A stretch of DNA of 7,666 nucleotides from Bacteroidota bacterium (lineage in GTDB: Bacteria > Bacteroidota > Bacteroidia > Bacteroidales > VadinHA17), in contig VGGM01000058.1 of the NCBI GenBank assembly GCA_016868515.1, positions 1 through 7,666 on the forward strand, given 5' to 3'. The translations under genes and the position numbers were made by a program. The notes beneath the pieces were generated by a model. That model worked only from the letters and a program-made list of their open reading frames with translations. It made no database searches and was not told where the DNA came from. This document shows, piece after piece, positions 1 to 5,935 of the stretch; within the stretch, counting starts at the first letter, position 1; every line of letters starts with the position of its first letter.

Positions 1-300
1 AATATCCATTTTGAAGGCTTCGTCAAAAACATCCTCCTTCAACCCCTTTTCATAAACCTCGCCCACGAGCTCATAGTCAGAAGAAGGCTCAAATTGTACG
101 GTAGTGGGAATAGGCCCTCCCTCGGGCAGATTCATCGCATAAACATGTGATTTCTCTTCAATGATTGCACGAAGAACAACCTCATATTCATTCTTCCCCT
201 TTGATTCCCAGGTAAACTCCCAGGTAACCGGATCGTAGATTTGTGAAATACCCGGAACCATCCAGGCCGTGAGCAAAAGCAATAACACTAACCTCTTCAT
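1..300 (-). CDS. Secreted DsbD N-terminal-like (thiol:disulfide interchange) protein, 3' end cut by window
   Basis: The first 100 codons of a minus-strand gene start at an ATG at 300-298 and stay open to the left edge, so the C-terminus lies outside the window. Residues 1-20 (MKRLVLLLLLTAWMVPGISQ) form a classical signal peptide: two basic residues, a leucine-rich core, then a small-residue region. The mature part begins with a W-x-F-x-W pattern (PVTWEFTW) and contains NLPEGGPIPTTVQFEPSSDY and ELVG. From memory these resemble the N-terminal immunoglobulin-like domain of DsbD, which in Bacteroidota often precedes a membrane electron-transfer domain and a thioredoxin domain. The full protein may be a periplasmic disulfide reductase or a stand-alone domain protein; the window cannot decide. 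It follows rng on the same strand after 48 bp with no obvious promoter, so co-transcription is plausible. The domain assignment is from motif recall. Confidence 0.72.
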   Translation of the reverse strand, partial: MKRLVLLLLLTAWMVPGISQIYDPVTWEFTWESKGKNEYEVVLRAIIEEKSHVYAMNLPEGGPIPTTVQFEPSSDYELVGEVYEKGLKEDVFDEAFKMDI

Positions 301-348
301 CTCAATTATCAATTCTTATGGTTGTAACATTTATTAATACCGGTATGT

Positions 349-1905
349 TCAACCCAGGTCTATTTCATTCTCGTAGTTGTCGAAGAAATGGTATTCAAGC
401 ATATGATATGACGGAATTGCAAGTACCTTTAGTCTTGCCCGGTACCTGCCTCTCCACCTTACCGCCACCGAGATTAATCCCTGCTTCAGGTAAGCGGCTA
501 TAAAAGGGTGTACCTTTAGCACAAGATTGCGGGTCTTTACCTTTTCAACTATCTCCTCAAGCCGCTTCTCAATCTCATCTGTAAAAAGTACTGTCGGACC
601 AACCTCTCCCTTGCCAAAGCAAACCGGACACTTTTCGTCGGTTACAATACTCATCTCCGGTCTTACCCTCTGCCTGGTAATCTGCAGCAACCCATACTTT
701 GAAAGGGGAAGAATATTGTGCTTCGTGCGGTCGCCCGACATCACCTCCTTCATCTTCTCAAAAAGGAGTTGCCTGTTCTCGGCCGATTGCATGTCTATAA
801 AGTCAACGACAATTATACCTCCCATGTCGCGGAGCCTCAGTTGCCTGGCTATTTCCGTTGCGGCCTCCAGGTTAACCTGAAGGGCATTTGTCTCCTGATC
901 GGATGCACTTCTCGACCTGTTGCCGCTGTTAACATCAATTACATGAAGCGCCTCGGTATGCTCAATTATGAGGTACGCACCGTGCTTGATCGATATCGTT
1001 CTGCCAAAAAGAGCCTTAATCTGCCTTGTTACACCGAAGTGATCAAATATTGGCAGCGCACCCTGATAAAACTTTACTATCTTCTCCTTCTCGGGTGCAA
1101 TTTCTTTTATATATTTTTTAATCTCACCGGCAAATACTTCATCATTAATCTGTATGCTGTTGAAAGTAACATTAAGCATATCCCTGATAAAGGTTGTTGC
1201 CCTGTTGAGTTCGCCGATCATCAGCTTTGGCGTCTTAATATCTTTTCTGATTGACAGAAAAGCCGATTCCCATCGCCTTACCAGTTCACGTAATTCTGCA
1301 TCAAGGGCAGCCACCTTTTTCCCCTCGGCAACCGTCCTTACTATCACACCATAATTCTTCGGCTTAATGCTCTGAACAAGTGTCTTCAGCCTGTTACGTT
1401 CGTCCTGACTCTCAATTTTTGATGAAACCGATACCTTGTCGGAAAAGGGGATGAGAACAAGGTTCCTGCCGGCAATCGAAATCTCGGATGAGAGCCTTGG
1501 CCCCTTGGTCGATATTGGTTCCTTGGTTACCTGAACAATAACTGTCTGGCCTACTGCAAGCACATCCTGAATCTTTCCATCCTTGTCGATATCAGGTTCA
1601 AGCTTTATTTTATGCACCGGAGGTATCCTTCCCCTCTTCTGCACAGCCGAAAGATAATACCTCTGAAGTGACCGTAACTGTGCCCCCAGATCAAGATAAT
1701 GAAGGAACGCATCCCTCTCGAAACCTACATTGATGAAAGCTGCATTCAACCCCGGCATTGTCTTCTTTACCTTTCCCAGGTAAATGTCTCCGACCGAAAA
1801 CTGAATCGTACGCTTCTCCTTGTTGAGTTCTATTAATTGCTTGTCTTCGAGTAATGCTATTGTCGCTTCATTCTCATTAACATCAATTATCAGATCCTTA
1901 CTCAC
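349..1905 (-). CDS. rng: Ribonuclease G/E family endoribonuclease
   Basis: The 518-residue protein is an endoribonuclease of the RNase E/G family, which processes rRNA precursors and cuts single-stranded AU-rich RNA in the cytoplasm. An S1-like RNA-binding region spans about residues 35-125, beginning VGDIYLGKVKKTMPGLNAAF and GFERDAFLHY. The catalytic core carries both metal-binding aspartates: D324 in HVIDVNSGN and D368 in GGIIVVDFIDM. The zinc-link motif CPVC is at C426-C429, where two subunits would share one zinc. There is no long disordered C-terminal scaffold, so the architecture is RNase G-like, of typical Bacteroidota length. The start codon is GTG at 1905-1903: an in-frame TAA lies only 9 bp upstream, and the N-terminus MSKDLIIDVNENEATIALLE fits the family. 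It lies downstream of HU and the 30-aa gene, separated from them by a hairpin, so it may have its own promoter. Confidence 0.96.
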   Translation of the reverse strand: MSKDLIIDVNENEATIALLEDKQLIELNKEKRTIQFSVGDIYLGKVKKTMPGLNAAFINVGFERDAFLHYLDLGAQLRSLQRYYLSAVQKRGRIPPVHKIKLEPDIDKDGKIQDVLAVGQTVIVQVTKEPISTKGPRLSSEISIAGRNLVLIPFSDKVSVSSKIESQDERNRLKTLVQSIKPKNYGVIVRTVAEGKKVAALDAELRELVRRWESAFLSIRKDIKTPKLMIGELNRATTFIRDMLNVTFNSIQINDEVFAGEIKKYIKEIAPEKEKIVKFYQGALPIFDHFGVTRQIKALFGRTISIKHGAYLIIEHTEALHVIDVNSGNRSRSASDQETNALQVNLEAATEIARQLRLRDMGGIIVVDFIDMQSAENRQLLFEKMKEVMSGDRTKHNILPLSKYGLLQITRQRVRPEMSIVTDEKCPVCFGKGEVGPTVLFTDEIEKRLEEIVEKVKTRNLVLKVHPFIAAYLKQGLISVAVRWRGRYRARLKVLAIPSYHMLEYHFFDNYENEIDLG

Positions 1906-1949
1906 AAATGATTATATTTCTTTTGTAAAAATTCAATTCCATAATACAA

Positions 1950-1957
1950 CAAACCTA
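1950..1957 (-). promoter_or_regulatory. Putative -7 element for rng
   Basis: On the minus strand this reads TAGGTTTG, an exact match to the Bacteroidota -7 consensus TAnnTTTG, about 45 bp before the rng GTG start. No TTG is found at the expected -33 distance, so support is partial. The element lies inside the right arm (minus-strand sense) of the hairpin at 1951-1980, so chance overlap with the stem is possible. Confidence 0.35.
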
Positions 1958-1980
1958 AAGACCGTATGATCTTTAGGTTT
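1951..1980 (-). terminator. Hairpin between the 30-aa gene and rng, probable terminator or attenuator
   Basis: A perfect 11-bp inverted repeat (AAACCTAAAGA / TCTTTAGGTTT) flanks an 8-nt loop. It starts about 30 bp after the stop of the small basic gene. On the minus strand it is followed by GTTGTATTATGG, which is only moderately T-rich, so this is not a textbook intrinsic terminator. It most likely ends or attenuates the HU plus small-gene transcript, or protects its 3' end. The stem is AT-rich and weaker than the one at 5887-5909. Confidence 0.6.
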
Positions 1981-2010
1981 AGTGTTGCAGTTAATAACCA
2001 CATTTGCGCT

Positions 2011-2103
2011 TTACTTCTTCTTCTTATGCCTGTTCTTGCGAAGTCTTTTCTTACGCTTGTGAGTGGCCATCTTATGTCTTTTTCTCTTCTTTCCGCTTGG
2101 CAT
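2011..2103 (-). CDS. 30-residue highly basic protein, probable ribosome-associated (COX24/AURKAIP1-like)
   Basis: A 30-codon gene starts at ATG 2103-2101 and stops at TAA 2013-2011. It begins MPSGKKRKRHKMATHK and ends with RHKKKK. About two thirds of the residues are Lys, Arg or His, and there are no acidic residues. I recognise it as a very conserved small Bacteroidota protein; short proteins of this type are often labelled AURKAIP1/COX24 domain-containing, after the basic C-terminus of mitochondrial ribosomal protein mS38. A role in the ribosome, bound to rRNA, is therefore likely but inferred. Its ATG lies 5 bp after the HU stop codon, so the two are almost certainly co-transcribed and perhaps translationally coupled. 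A hairpin follows about 30 bp downstream. The gene is easily missed by length filters. Confidence 0.85.
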   Translation of the reverse strand: MPSGKKRKRHKMATHKRKKRLRKNRHKKKK

Positions 2104-2108
2104 GGTTT

Positions 2109-2396
2109 CTACTTCTTAACTTTATCTTTTACTTTGGTAATGAATGTTTTGGCGGGCTTGAATGCCGGAATGTTGTGCGCCGGAATGATAATGGTTGTAT
2201 TCTTTGATATGTTCCTGGCGGTTTTCTTCGCCCTTTTCTTTACTATAAAGCTGCCGAAACCCCTCAGGTAAACATTATTACCCGATATCATGGCGTCTTT
2301 CACAGTTTCCATAAAGGCTTCAACAGTCTTCTGTACCGCAACCTTCTCAATACCAGTGTTCTTGGCAATCTCATTGACGATGTCTGCTTTAGTCAT
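2109..2396 (-). CDS. HU-family DNA-binding protein
   Basis: The 95-residue protein is a histone-like HU/IHF-family nucleoid protein that would bend and compact DNA as a dimer. The N-terminal helical dimerisation part (residues 1-40, MTKADIVNEIAKNTGIEK onward) is followed by the strongly conserved NVYLRGFGSFIVKKR turn (about 41-55). The DNA-binding beta-arm reads ARNISKNTTIIIPAHNIPAF in place of the more usual RNPxTG tip; this variant is, to my knowledge, standard in Bacteroidota. It closes with KPAKTF and a lysine-rich tail. ATG at 2396-2394 is the natural start. It heads the minus-strand group with the 30-aa basic gene 5 bp downstream, and is divergent from ssb. Two TATATTTG elements upstream could serve as -7 boxes. 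Confidence 0.96.
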   Translation of the reverse strand: MTKADIVNEIAKNTGIEKVAVQKTVEAFMETVKDAMISGNNVYLRGFGSFIVKKRAKKTARNISKNTTIIIPAHNIPAFKPAKTFITKVKDKVKK

Positions 2397-2419
2397 TTCT
2401 TAATAATTTTTAAATTCGA

Positions 2420-2427
2420 CAAATATA
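2420..2427 (-). promoter_or_regulatory. Second TATATTTG element upstream of HU
   Basis: On the minus strand this is TATATTTG, matching TAnnTTTG, about 24 bp before the HU ATG. No TTG-like triplet is found at the expected -33 spacing, so it is the weaker of the two candidates. It would leave a very short leader. Confidence 0.3.
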
Positions 2428-2453
2428 TCGTTTGAATCTTCTTTTCGACTGTG

Positions 2454-2483
2454 CAAATATAAAATATTATTTCATCATAACAG
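2454..2483 (-). promoter_or_regulatory. Probable HU promoter
   Basis: The minus strand has CTG (2483-2481, two of three matches to the -33 TTG), a 19-nt spacer, then TATATTTG (2461-2454), an exact TAnnTTTG match followed by CA. Transcription would start near 2447, giving a leader of about 50 nt before the HU ATG. Assignment is by consensus and spacing only. Confidence 0.5.
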
Positions 2484-2607
2484 TATCGCTATCACTTTTT
2501 TATTTTTTTTATGCCTCATTACTAGTCTTAAATACAGGCATATACATCAGGGGCCAAAAAACAGCTGAACTTCCGGCAAATCCCCCTTGCGTAATAACCC
2601 ATTTATT

Positions 2608-2617
2608 ATGTGCACAT
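2608..2617. repeat. 10-bp palindrome ATGTGCACAT upstream of the ssb promoter
   Basis: ATGTGCACAT is a perfect palindrome. A further ATGTG at 2619-2623 makes a local direct repeat of ATTATGTG at 2606 and 2617. It ends about 20 bp before the putative -33 of ssb, a position where an operator could sit. No known regulator site is recognised, and chance is possible. Confidence 0.3.
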
Positions 2618-2638
2618 TATGTGTCCATCAACCCTGCC

Positions 2639-2669
2639 TTGCTCAGTTGCTATTTTTTTTGTACCTTTA
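2639..2669 (+). promoter_or_regulatory. Putative ssb operon promoter
   Basis: A TTG at 2639-2641 is followed after 20 nt by TACCTTTA (2662-2669), matching the -7 consensus TAnnTTTG at all but the last base. A start near 2676 would give a leader of about 30 nt before the ssb ATG. It would drive ssb, gldE, gldD and the PPTase gene, as no other clear promoter is seen in that cluster. Confidence 0.45.
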
Positions 2670-2707
2670 CACTCTTTGTTATCAAACATGTTTATACACT
2701 TAATTGT

Positions 2708-3235
2708 ATGTCTGTCAATAAAGTAATTCTTGTCGGCAACGTTGGCAAGGACCCCGAAGTAAGATATCTTGAGAAGGGAGTTGCCGTTGCCAGATTCCCG
2801 CTTGCCACCAGTGAAACATATAAGGGAAAGGATGGCGAAAGGGTTACTGCCACCGAATGGCATAATATCGTTCTCTGGAGAGGACTGGCCGAAACCGTCG
2901 AAAAATATGTCAGAAAGGGATCCCAACTCTACATTGAGGGAAGAATAAGGAACCGATCTTACGACGACAAGGAGGGGAATAAAAAATATATGACCGAAAT
3001 CGTAGCCGACCAGATGCAGATGCTGGGTAAACGATCAGACTCCCAGGGCGATGAAAATATTGAAAGAAAGCAGGCAGCATCGGGTCAGACTGGCGAATCA
3101 CAACAATACGGACGACCCGCACCGGCAAATACGGGAAACAATAAAACTGAAAGTCCGCGGGAACCCCTGGGCAATGCCAGTGATGATCCCTTCAACCAAT
3201 CAGGAGCTCAGACTGATGACGACCTTCCTTTCTGA
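2708..3235 (+). CDS. ssb: Single-stranded DNA-binding protein
   Basis: The 175-residue SSB coats single-stranded DNA during replication, recombination and repair, normally as a tetramer. The OB fold covers about residues 1-106, with the hallmark opening MSVNKVILVGNVGKDPEVRY, the TEWHNIVLWRGLAE strand-helix segment (about 49-62) and GSQLYIEGRIRNRSY (71-85). A Gln/Asn/Gly/Pro-rich flexible linker (about 108-168) follows, and the protein ends in the acidic tip DDDLPF that recruits partner repair and replication proteins. ATG at 2708 is chosen because the family N-terminus begins exactly there; the frame is open 92 codons further upstream, but that stretch has no SSB character. It leads the plus-strand cluster and gldE begins 23 bp after its stop. 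Confidence 0.97.
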   Translation: MSVNKVILVGNVGKDPEVRYLEKGVAVARFPLATSETYKGKDGERVTATEWHNIVLWRGLAETVEKYVRKGSQLYIEGRIRNRSYDDKEGNKKYMTEIVADQMQMLGKRSDSQGDENIERKQAASGQTGESQQYGRPAPANTGNNKTESPREPLGNASDDPFNQSGAQTDDDLPF

Positions 3236-3258
3236 TTCACTGTTAAAAACAATCTGAA

Positions 3259-4599
3259 TTGGGAACCGACGATCCTCTCTCTGCCATGGGACTGATATCC
3301 GCAATTGCGGTAAGTCCCCCCGATATTAAGGCTATTACAGGTCTTGTGATTATCCTCCTGCTGCTGGGACTTTCCGGGCTAATCTCCGCATCGGAAGTTG
3401 CATATTTCTCACTCTCGGCATCAGACCTTGAAAAACTTCGGGCATCAAAATCAAAACGTGCTGCCAGCGTGCTGAATCTCCATTCAGGCCCGGAAAAACT
3501 GTTAAGCACCATTCTCGTAGCCAACAACTTAATTAATGTTTCAATAATTATTATTGCTGCATTCATCAGCAATTCCATCTTCGACTTTTCCGTGAATCCG
3601 GTTGCCGGTTTTATTATTCAGGTCGTGATGCTTACCTTCATCCTTCTCCTCTTCGGCGAAATACTTCCCAAGTTATATGCCACCCGTAACCACCTGGGAT
3701 TTGCCCTCTTCATGGCTCCATGGCTCGGTGTCGCTCTTCGGATCTTCAGACCAGTCGCTTCTGCCCTTATTCTGTCTACATCATTTACCAGGCGACGAAC
3801 AGAATCGCGGCAAAAAGGCATTAGTATGACCGATCTGTCCGACGCTTTGAATCTTCAGTCATTAAAAGCAGGCGAAGATGAAAAGATACTTAAAGGTATC
3901 GTCAAGTTCGGGAATATATCGGTCAGCGAAATAATGACACCTCGCATCGATGTAATGGCCCTTAACATAAGGTCACCTTTCAGTGAAGTCCTCCCAGCGA
4001 TTTTCGATTCGGGATTCTCACGGATCCCGGTCTACTCCGAATCGTTTGACAATGTAAGCGGAATACTTTATGTTAAGGATATCCTGCCGCATACCGACAA
4101 ACTCTCAGGATTCAGATGGCAATCTATCATACGCCCCCCCTACTTCGTGCCTGAAACCAAACGTATCAACGACCTGCTCAAAGAGTTCCAGACCAAAAAA
4201 ATCCACATGGCAGTGGTAATTGATGAATATGGCGGAACACAGGGCATTGTAACACTCGAGGACATTCTCGAGGAAATAGTGGGCGAAATAACCGATGAAA
4301 CCGATGAGGATGAGGTCTCTTTCCGCCGGGATGCCGATAATACCTATATCTTTCAGGGTAAAACCCTGCTGAATGACTTCTGCAAAATACTGGAAATAGA
4401 CGGAACACCATTTAGTTCAGTACGCGGAGACTCGGAAACACTGGCCGGACTTATCCTTGAACTTACAGGCGAAATACCCCTGAAAGACCAGACAGTGACA
4501 TACGGTAAGTTCATATTCAAAATAGTGGCAGCCGACCGTAGGCGTATTAAGGAGATTAAAGTAACTATGCCTGACGATATTGACAATGGGAAGATATAG
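3259..4599 (+). CDS. gldE: Gliding motility-associated protein GldE (CNNM/CorC-type membrane CBS protein)
   Basis: The 446-residue inner-membrane protein belongs to the CNNM/CorC (hemolysin-C-like) family. A DUF21-type membrane domain has hydrophobic segments at about 25-48, 84-105, 115-135 and 146-172, including LSGLISASEVAYFSLSASDL and GEILPKLYATRN. Two CBS domains follow: one opens at IMTPRIDVMAL (225-235) and contains SRIPVYSESFDNVSGILYVK (254-273), the other holds MAVVIDEYGGTQGIVTLEDI (317-336). The C-terminal CorC_HlyC domain covers about 360-437. Relatives act in metal-ion transport or sensing; in Flavobacterium johnsoniae GldE is linked to the gliding lipoproteins, and the adjacent gldD supports this name. 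The start is TTG at 3259, because MGTDDPLS resembles the usual GldE opening; ATG at 3286 (residue 10) is the alternative and would lose little. The 3' end overlaps gldD by 14 bp. Confidence 0.93.
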   Translation: MGTDDPLSAMGLISAIAVSPPDIKAITGLVIILLLLGLSGLISASEVAYFSLSASDLEKLRASKSKRAASVLNLHSGPEKLLSTILVANNLINVSIIIIAAFISNSIFDFSVNPVAGFIIQVVMLTFILLLFGEILPKLYATRNHLGFALFMAPWLGVALRIFRPVASALILSTSFTRRRTESRQKGISMTDLSDALNLQSLKAGEDEKILKGIVKFGNISVSEIMTPRIDVMALNIRSPFSEVLPAIFDSGFSRIPVYSESFDNVSGILYVKDILPHTDKLSGFRWQSIIRPPYFVPETKRINDLLKEFQTKKIHMAVVIDEYGGTQGIVTLEDILEEIVGEITDETDEDEVSFRRDADNTYIFQGKTLLNDFCKILEIDGTPFSSVRGDSETLAGLILELTGEIPLKDQTVTYGKFIFKIVAADRRRIKEIKVTMPDDIDNGKI

Positions 4600-5170
4600 T
4601 GCCATAATAACCGCATTCATCTTTGCAACGGCCCTTACATCATGCAGGGAACCTGCACAGCCCAGGCCACACGGCTACTTCAGAATCGACCTGCCGGAAA
4701 AAAAATACATGCTGTACGAATCACCCTGCCCGTTTACATTCGAATACCCGGTGTACGCAACCATCTCACCCGGCGATGAAAATGATGCCGAACCTTGCTG
4801 GATCAATATTGAGTTCCCTCAATACCGGTCGAAGATTCATCTCAGCTACAAAAAGGTAAACAATAACCTCCCAAAGCTGCTCGAGGATACCTATACCCTT
4901 ACATACAACCATACCATTAAGGCCGATGCTATAAGCGAAACCCCCTTTGTTAACAGCGATGAACAGGTGTTCGGGGTTCTTTACGACCTCAGGGGGAATA
5001 CCGCAACCTCGCTGCAGTTCTACCTCACTGACAGCATAAACCACTTCCTGCGGGGATCGCTCTATTTTCACTCCTCCCCCAATGTCGATTCCCTCGCCCC
5101 GGTTATCAGTTTTTTCAGGGAAGATATCCTGAAACTGATAGAAACAACCAGATGGAAGTCTTCTAAATGA
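4586..5170 (+). CDS. gldD: Gliding motility lipoprotein GldD
   Basis: The 194-residue lipoprotein is needed for gliding in flavobacteria; its molecular role is not well defined. The N-terminal signal sequence MGRYSAIITAFIFATALTSC ends in a lipobox (LTSC) with the acylated cysteine at residue 20. Just after it comes the family hallmark HGYFRIDLPEKKY (about 29-41), then PFTFEYPVYA, INIEFPQYRSKIHLSYK, TLTYNHTIKADAI, FGVLYDLRGNTATSLQFYLT and FLRGSLYFHSSPNVDSLAPV, all in the expected order for a complete GldD. ATG at 4586 is preferred; a TTG two codons earlier (4580) is possible. The gene begins inside the end of gldE in another frame, which suggests translational coupling, and the PPTase gene starts 9 bp after its stop. 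Confidence 0.94.
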   Translation: MGRYSAIITAFIFATALTSCREPAQPRPHGYFRIDLPEKKYMLYESPCPFTFEYPVYATISPGDENDAEPCWINIEFPQYRSKIHLSYKKVNNNLPKLLEDTYTLTYNHTIKADAISETPFVNSDEQVFGVLYDLRGNTATSLQFYLTDSINHFLRGSLYFHSSPNVDSLAPVISFFREDILKLIETTRWKSSK

Positions 5171-5179
5171 CCTACGGAA

Positions 5180-5872
5180 ATGAGCTGCATAACAAAACAC
5201 TTCCTCAACGAAAATACAATCCTCGGTGTGTGGAAAATCGAAGAGGACCTGGCATCGCTCATGGAAATGGTAACCCTCACCCCCGATGACAGAAAAAAGT
5301 TCAGGGAATTCAGAAGCAACTCAAGAAAAACAGAATTCCTCAGCGTAAGGGCGCTGCTGGCCGAACTGATCGGACCCGAAGCCAGAATAACCTACAATAA
5401 AAACAATAAACCATTCCTCAAGGATGGCTCACACTTCATCAGTATCTCTCATTCACATAACCTTACAGCCATACTTCTGAGTAAAACCGAAAAGGTGGGA
5501 ATTGACCTCGAATATATGAGCGCAAATATCACCGCATTCGCTTTCAAGTTCCTTAACAGAAAGGAGAAGGTAATGAGAGACCGCGAGAAGAAAAGATACC
5601 ATCTCTACGTGCACTGGTGCGCAAAAGAGGCACTTTACAAAATATGCGACAAGGAGGGCATTAGTATCAGAAAGGATATTATTATCGAACCATTCGATCT
5701 GCAGGAATCAGGAGAAATAAAGGGTCTCGTAAGAACCGACAGAATTAATGAGGCCTTCGACCTCTGGTACTCGAAATACGAAAACTATGCCCTGGTGTGG
5801 ACCAAAAAACCATATCTGGCTGAAGATTTAAACAAACAGAAGGAATTCAATCCCACAGCCGGATCAAGATAG
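5180..5872 (+). CDS. 4'-phosphopantetheinyl transferase (Sfp-type)
   Basis: The 230-residue enzyme would transfer the 4'-phosphopantetheine arm of coenzyme A to a serine of acyl or peptidyl carrier proteins, converting them to the holo form. Sfp-superfamily signatures are in order: SVRALLAEL (55-63), NNKPFL (75-80), HFISISHSHNLTAILLS (85-101), the Mg-binding VGIDLE (106-111, D109 and E111) and WCAKEALYK (146-154), which corresponds to the WxxKEAxxK motif. The length fits the Sfp class rather than the short AcpS class. A lysine-rich, apparently disordered tail covers the last 15 or so residues. It is the last gene of the ssb-gldE-gldD cluster, an arrangement I recall as common in Bacteroidota; whether its target is the fatty-acid ACP or another carrier protein cannot be read here. 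It ends just before the convergent terminator at 5877-5909. Confidence 0.92.
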   Translation: MSCITKHFLNENTILGVWKIEEDLASLMEMVTLTPDDRKKFREFRSNSRKTEFLSVRALLAELIGPEARITYNKNNKPFLKDGSHFISISHSHNLTAILLSKTEKVGIDLEYMSANITAFAFKFLNRKEKVMRDREKKRYHLYVHWCAKEALYKICDKEGISIRKDIIIEPFDLQESGEIKGLVRTDRINEAFDLWYSKYENYALVWTKKPYLAEDLNKQKEFNPTAGSR

Positions 5873-5876
5873 CTGC

Positions 5877-5909
5877 AAAAAAAAAGCGGCGCAGATATCC
5901 TCCGCGCCG
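5877..5909 (-). terminator. Rho-independent terminator of the TPR protein gene
   Basis: On the minus strand a perfect 6-bp GC stem (CGGCGC / GCGCCG, positions 5909-5904 and 5892-5887) with an 11-nt loop is followed, one base later, by nine T residues (5885-5877). This is a textbook intrinsic terminator, 27 bp after the TPR stop codon. In the plus direction the stem lacks a long T run, but it could still weakly stop read-through from the PPTase gene, whose stop is only 4 bp away. Confidence 0.88.
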
Positions 5910-5935
5910 GCATTATTCTATAACTAACCGAATTC

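Larger units (their letters stand above)
2397..2707. other. 311-bp divergent intergenic region between HU and ssb, without a gene
   Basis: No credible gene is seen here on either strand. The region is AT-rich, with T runs near 2496-2511 and 2652-2660. It holds two minus-strand TATATTTG elements facing HU (2461-2454 and 2427-2420), a plus-strand TTG-N20-TACCTTTA pair facing ssb (2639-2669), and a 10-bp palindrome ATGTGCACAT (2608-2617). The ssb reading frame stays open back to 2432, but that extension is hydrophobic and cysteine-rich with no SSB-like sequence, so it is treated as non-coding. In many Bacteroidota mutY occupies this position; no MutY motif is visible. Confidence 0.75.

Noticed and set aside
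337..346. 10-bp palindrome ATACCGGTAT just after the rng stop
   Set aside because: It is too short for a terminator, has no T run after it, and may be chance; no promoter match is present for the next gene either.
718..1254. 178-codon plus-strand open frame antisense to rng
   Set aside because: It lies wholly within the strongly conserved catalytic region of RNase G on the other strand and its translation shows no recognisable domain; it is a shadow frame.
2432..2707. In-frame 92-codon N-terminal extension of ssb
   Set aside because: The translation is hydrophobic, cysteine-rich and unlike any SSB; the family N-terminus begins at the ATG at 2708, and probable promoter elements lie inside the extension.
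4580..4585. TTG start of gldD two codons before the ATG
   Set aside because: ATG at 4586 already gives a complete lipoprotein signal with a good lipobox, so the rarer start is not needed, though it cannot be excluded.
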